64,000 bases of DNA, from contig JACKHI010000001.1 in NCBI GenBank assembly GCA_020639075.1, positions 1-64,000 on the forward strand. Reading direction: 5' to 3'. The stretch comes from Phycisphaerales bacterium. GTDB taxonomy: Bacteria; Planctomycetota; Phycisphaerae; UBA1845; UTPLA1. The first letter of the stretch is position 1. The number at the start of each line of letters is the position of its first letter. Positions 63,085-64,000 of this stretch are shown here, one piece after another. Position numbers and translations under genes: made by a program. The notes under the pieces were generated by a model, which saw only the letters and a program-made list of their open reading frames with translations, had not been told where the DNA came from and did no database searches.

Positions 63085-63120
63085 AAAAAAAAGCCGAGAC
63101 TTCGCAACGGAAGCCTCGGC
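63085..63120 (-). terminator. Intrinsic terminator, minus strand
   Basis: GCCGAGGCTTC and GAAGTCTCGGC pair with one G-U, followed by eight T on the minus strand (A-run at 63085-63092). It is 180 bp beyond the rnpA stop, so it probably ends the rnpA transcript. Confidence 0.8.
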
Positions 63121-63301
63121 CTGGTGGGAAGACCGCTTCCAAACGCTTGGGCGTCCGAAAGCGGGTTGTGGGTTGAACCGGCGGAATCCAACGTCCGCCA
63201 TCGTTCACATTCCAAATCGGGCGGCGCTGTGAGGGGATTAAGCTGTTTTCAGGCGTTCGAAGAATCGCCGCGCGGATATCGGAACCGGACCGCCCGGGGG
63301 C

Positions 63302-63670
63302 CTAAGAATTGCCGCTTGCGGCGGCCCGTGCCGCGGCACGGGCCGACACGGACACGATGCTCCGGCGGGCGGCTTCGAGCGTCAGTTCGACGCCGGCGCG
63401 CGGAACGCACACGAGATCGTATCCCGCCGGCAGACGAATTGAGTCAAGCCGGAATGCCTCTCGCAGCAGGCGTTTGAGCCGATTACGCGTCACAGCGTTG
63501 CCCAATCTGCGGCCGACGGTCAGCCCCAATCGCGGAAACGCCAATTCGTTCGGCATGGCGTAAACGACGAGGAATCGGTTGCCCGCCGAGTGCCTTCCAC
63601 CAAACACGCGGGCAAACGCCTTGCGACCTGAAAGGCGGCGAGCTCTCGAAAGTGCGTTTGAGCGAACCAA
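63302..63670 (-). CDS. rnpA: Ribonuclease P protein component
   Basis: A 122-residue RnpA, the protein subunit that aids RNase P RNA in 5' tRNA maturation. It has the N-terminal RLSGRKAFARVF, the RNR-type motif RLGLTVGRRLGNAVTRNRLKRLLREAFR (motif form) and the C-terminal GYDLVCVPRAG. An Ala-rich tail ends it. The start codon is TTG 63670, directly after an in-frame stop. No rpmH gene lies upstream within this window. Confidence 0.93.
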   Translation of the reverse strand: MVRSNALSRARRLSGRKAFARVFGGRHSAGNRFLVVYAMPNELAFPRLGLTVGRRLGNAVTRNRLKRLLREAFRLDSIRLPAGYDLVCVPRAGVELTLEAARRSIVSVSARAAARAAASGNS

Positions 63671-63861
63671 TTCTCAACCATCCTCGATAGTCATGACGCG
63701 CAAAATCTGCCTGCCGTCCAATCTTTGCAATGGGGCGGCCATGCCGGCAACAAATCGCGAATTCAGCGAAAGACGAATCGCGCTTGCAGCAAGTCAGGTA
63801 GGATAACCGATGCGTCCCATATCGGCGTAATGGTGTGAAAGTCAAGGGAGGAACCGGAAGC

Positions 63862-64000
63862 GTGAGCCCGCCGACAGGCAATTTGACCGACCGATCGAAT
63901 GCGACGGCGACGGACGTCTCCGTCGTGATCCCTAGCTTCAATTCGGCGAATGTGCTGGTTGCGGCGCTGAAATCCGTGTTCGACCAGTCACTGCCGCCCA
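63862..64000 (+). CDS. Family 2 glycosyltransferase, 3' partial
   Basis: The frame from GTG 63862 is open to the window edge. After about 20 variable residues comes VSVVIPSFNSANVLVAALKSVFDQSLPP, whose VSVVIPSFN opening is the classic GT-A nucleotide-sugar-binding start of GT2 enzymes. GGGAGG (63846-63851) lies 10 nt upstream of the GTG. It is divergent from rnpA. Confidence 0.8.
   Translation, partial: MSPPTGNLTDRSNATATDVSVVIPSFNSANVLVAALKSVFDQSLPP

Noticed and set aside
63121..63301. tRNA or SRP RNA near GGTTCAACCC
   Set aside because: The arms around the T-loop-like word do not form a cloverleaf, and no SRP motif is seen.
63671..63861. rpmH (L34) upstream of rnpA
   Set aside because: No reading frame encodes the short Lys/Arg-rich L34 sequence.

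Overview
The window is GC-rich bacterial chromosome, most likely from a Planctomycetota (Phycisphaerae-like) organism. Supporting this are a PEP-CTERM exoprotein, a protein of the Planctomycete/Verrucomicrobia-restricted TIGR04138 (Minf_1886) type, an M56 peptidase fused to a secretin-like domain, dockerin-ended secreted proteins, several non-ATG starts and palindrome-rich intergenic DNA. All names come from reading motifs by eye; no database search was possible.

Layout. 1-9 kb: the tail of an M56/secretin-like fusion, a GDSL lipase-like lipoprotein, a three-gene MacAB/DevBCA-like exporter (ATPase, FtsX permease, HlyD adaptor) and an MBL-fold hydrolase. 9.2-10.4 kb: nrdR translationally coupled to a stand-alone ATP-cone protein. 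10.4-18.9 kb: an accessory stretch with a MITE-like palindromic element, an IS1111-type IS110 element with subterminal inverted repeats, an orphan lower-GC gene, a PepSY-like lipoprotein, a SUKH-HEAT fusion, a 2-hydroxyacid dehydrogenase and several hairpin-rich gaps. 19-28 kb: an ArsM-like methyltransferase facing a housekeeping run rpsP-trmD-rplS-yraN-tatD-ROK kinase-TIGR04282 transferase-response regulator-M16 protease. 28.2-33 kb (minus): a membrane peroxiredoxin-like gene with an in-frame UGA and a SECIS-like hairpin (probable selenoprotein), a glycosyltransferase/MptE-like protein, a small membrane protein, a TIGR04138 protein and a PSP1-domain protein. 33-41 kb: secreted proteins (PEP-CTERM, two beta-propellers, a metallopeptidase with a putative Ig domain), yigZ and an alpha/beta hydrolase.

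41.3-49.1 kb is a divergent porin-cytochrome locus: a 12-haem-site cytochrome, an NHL-propeller lipoprotein and a large beta-barrel on one strand, and a 4-haem lipoprotein plus an NHL/8-haem fusion on the other. It resembles an outer-membrane electron conduit. A TauE-like permease and tandem CNNM/CBS transporters follow.

52.5-62.8 kb is a signalling island: eight overlapping minus-strand genes (two REC proteins, two histidine kinases, REC-PAS, HDOD, degenerate HD-GYP with two REC domains, active REC-HD-GYP) preceded by an NtrC-type sigma-54 activator. A near-consensus -24/-12 promoter and a GAGACG/CGTCTC palindrome lie upstream of the eight-gene operon, and a second copy of the palindrome lies upstream of the activator gene, so the circuit can be proposed from sequence alone. 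The window ends with rnpA (with a strong terminator) and the start of a family 2 glycosyltransferase.
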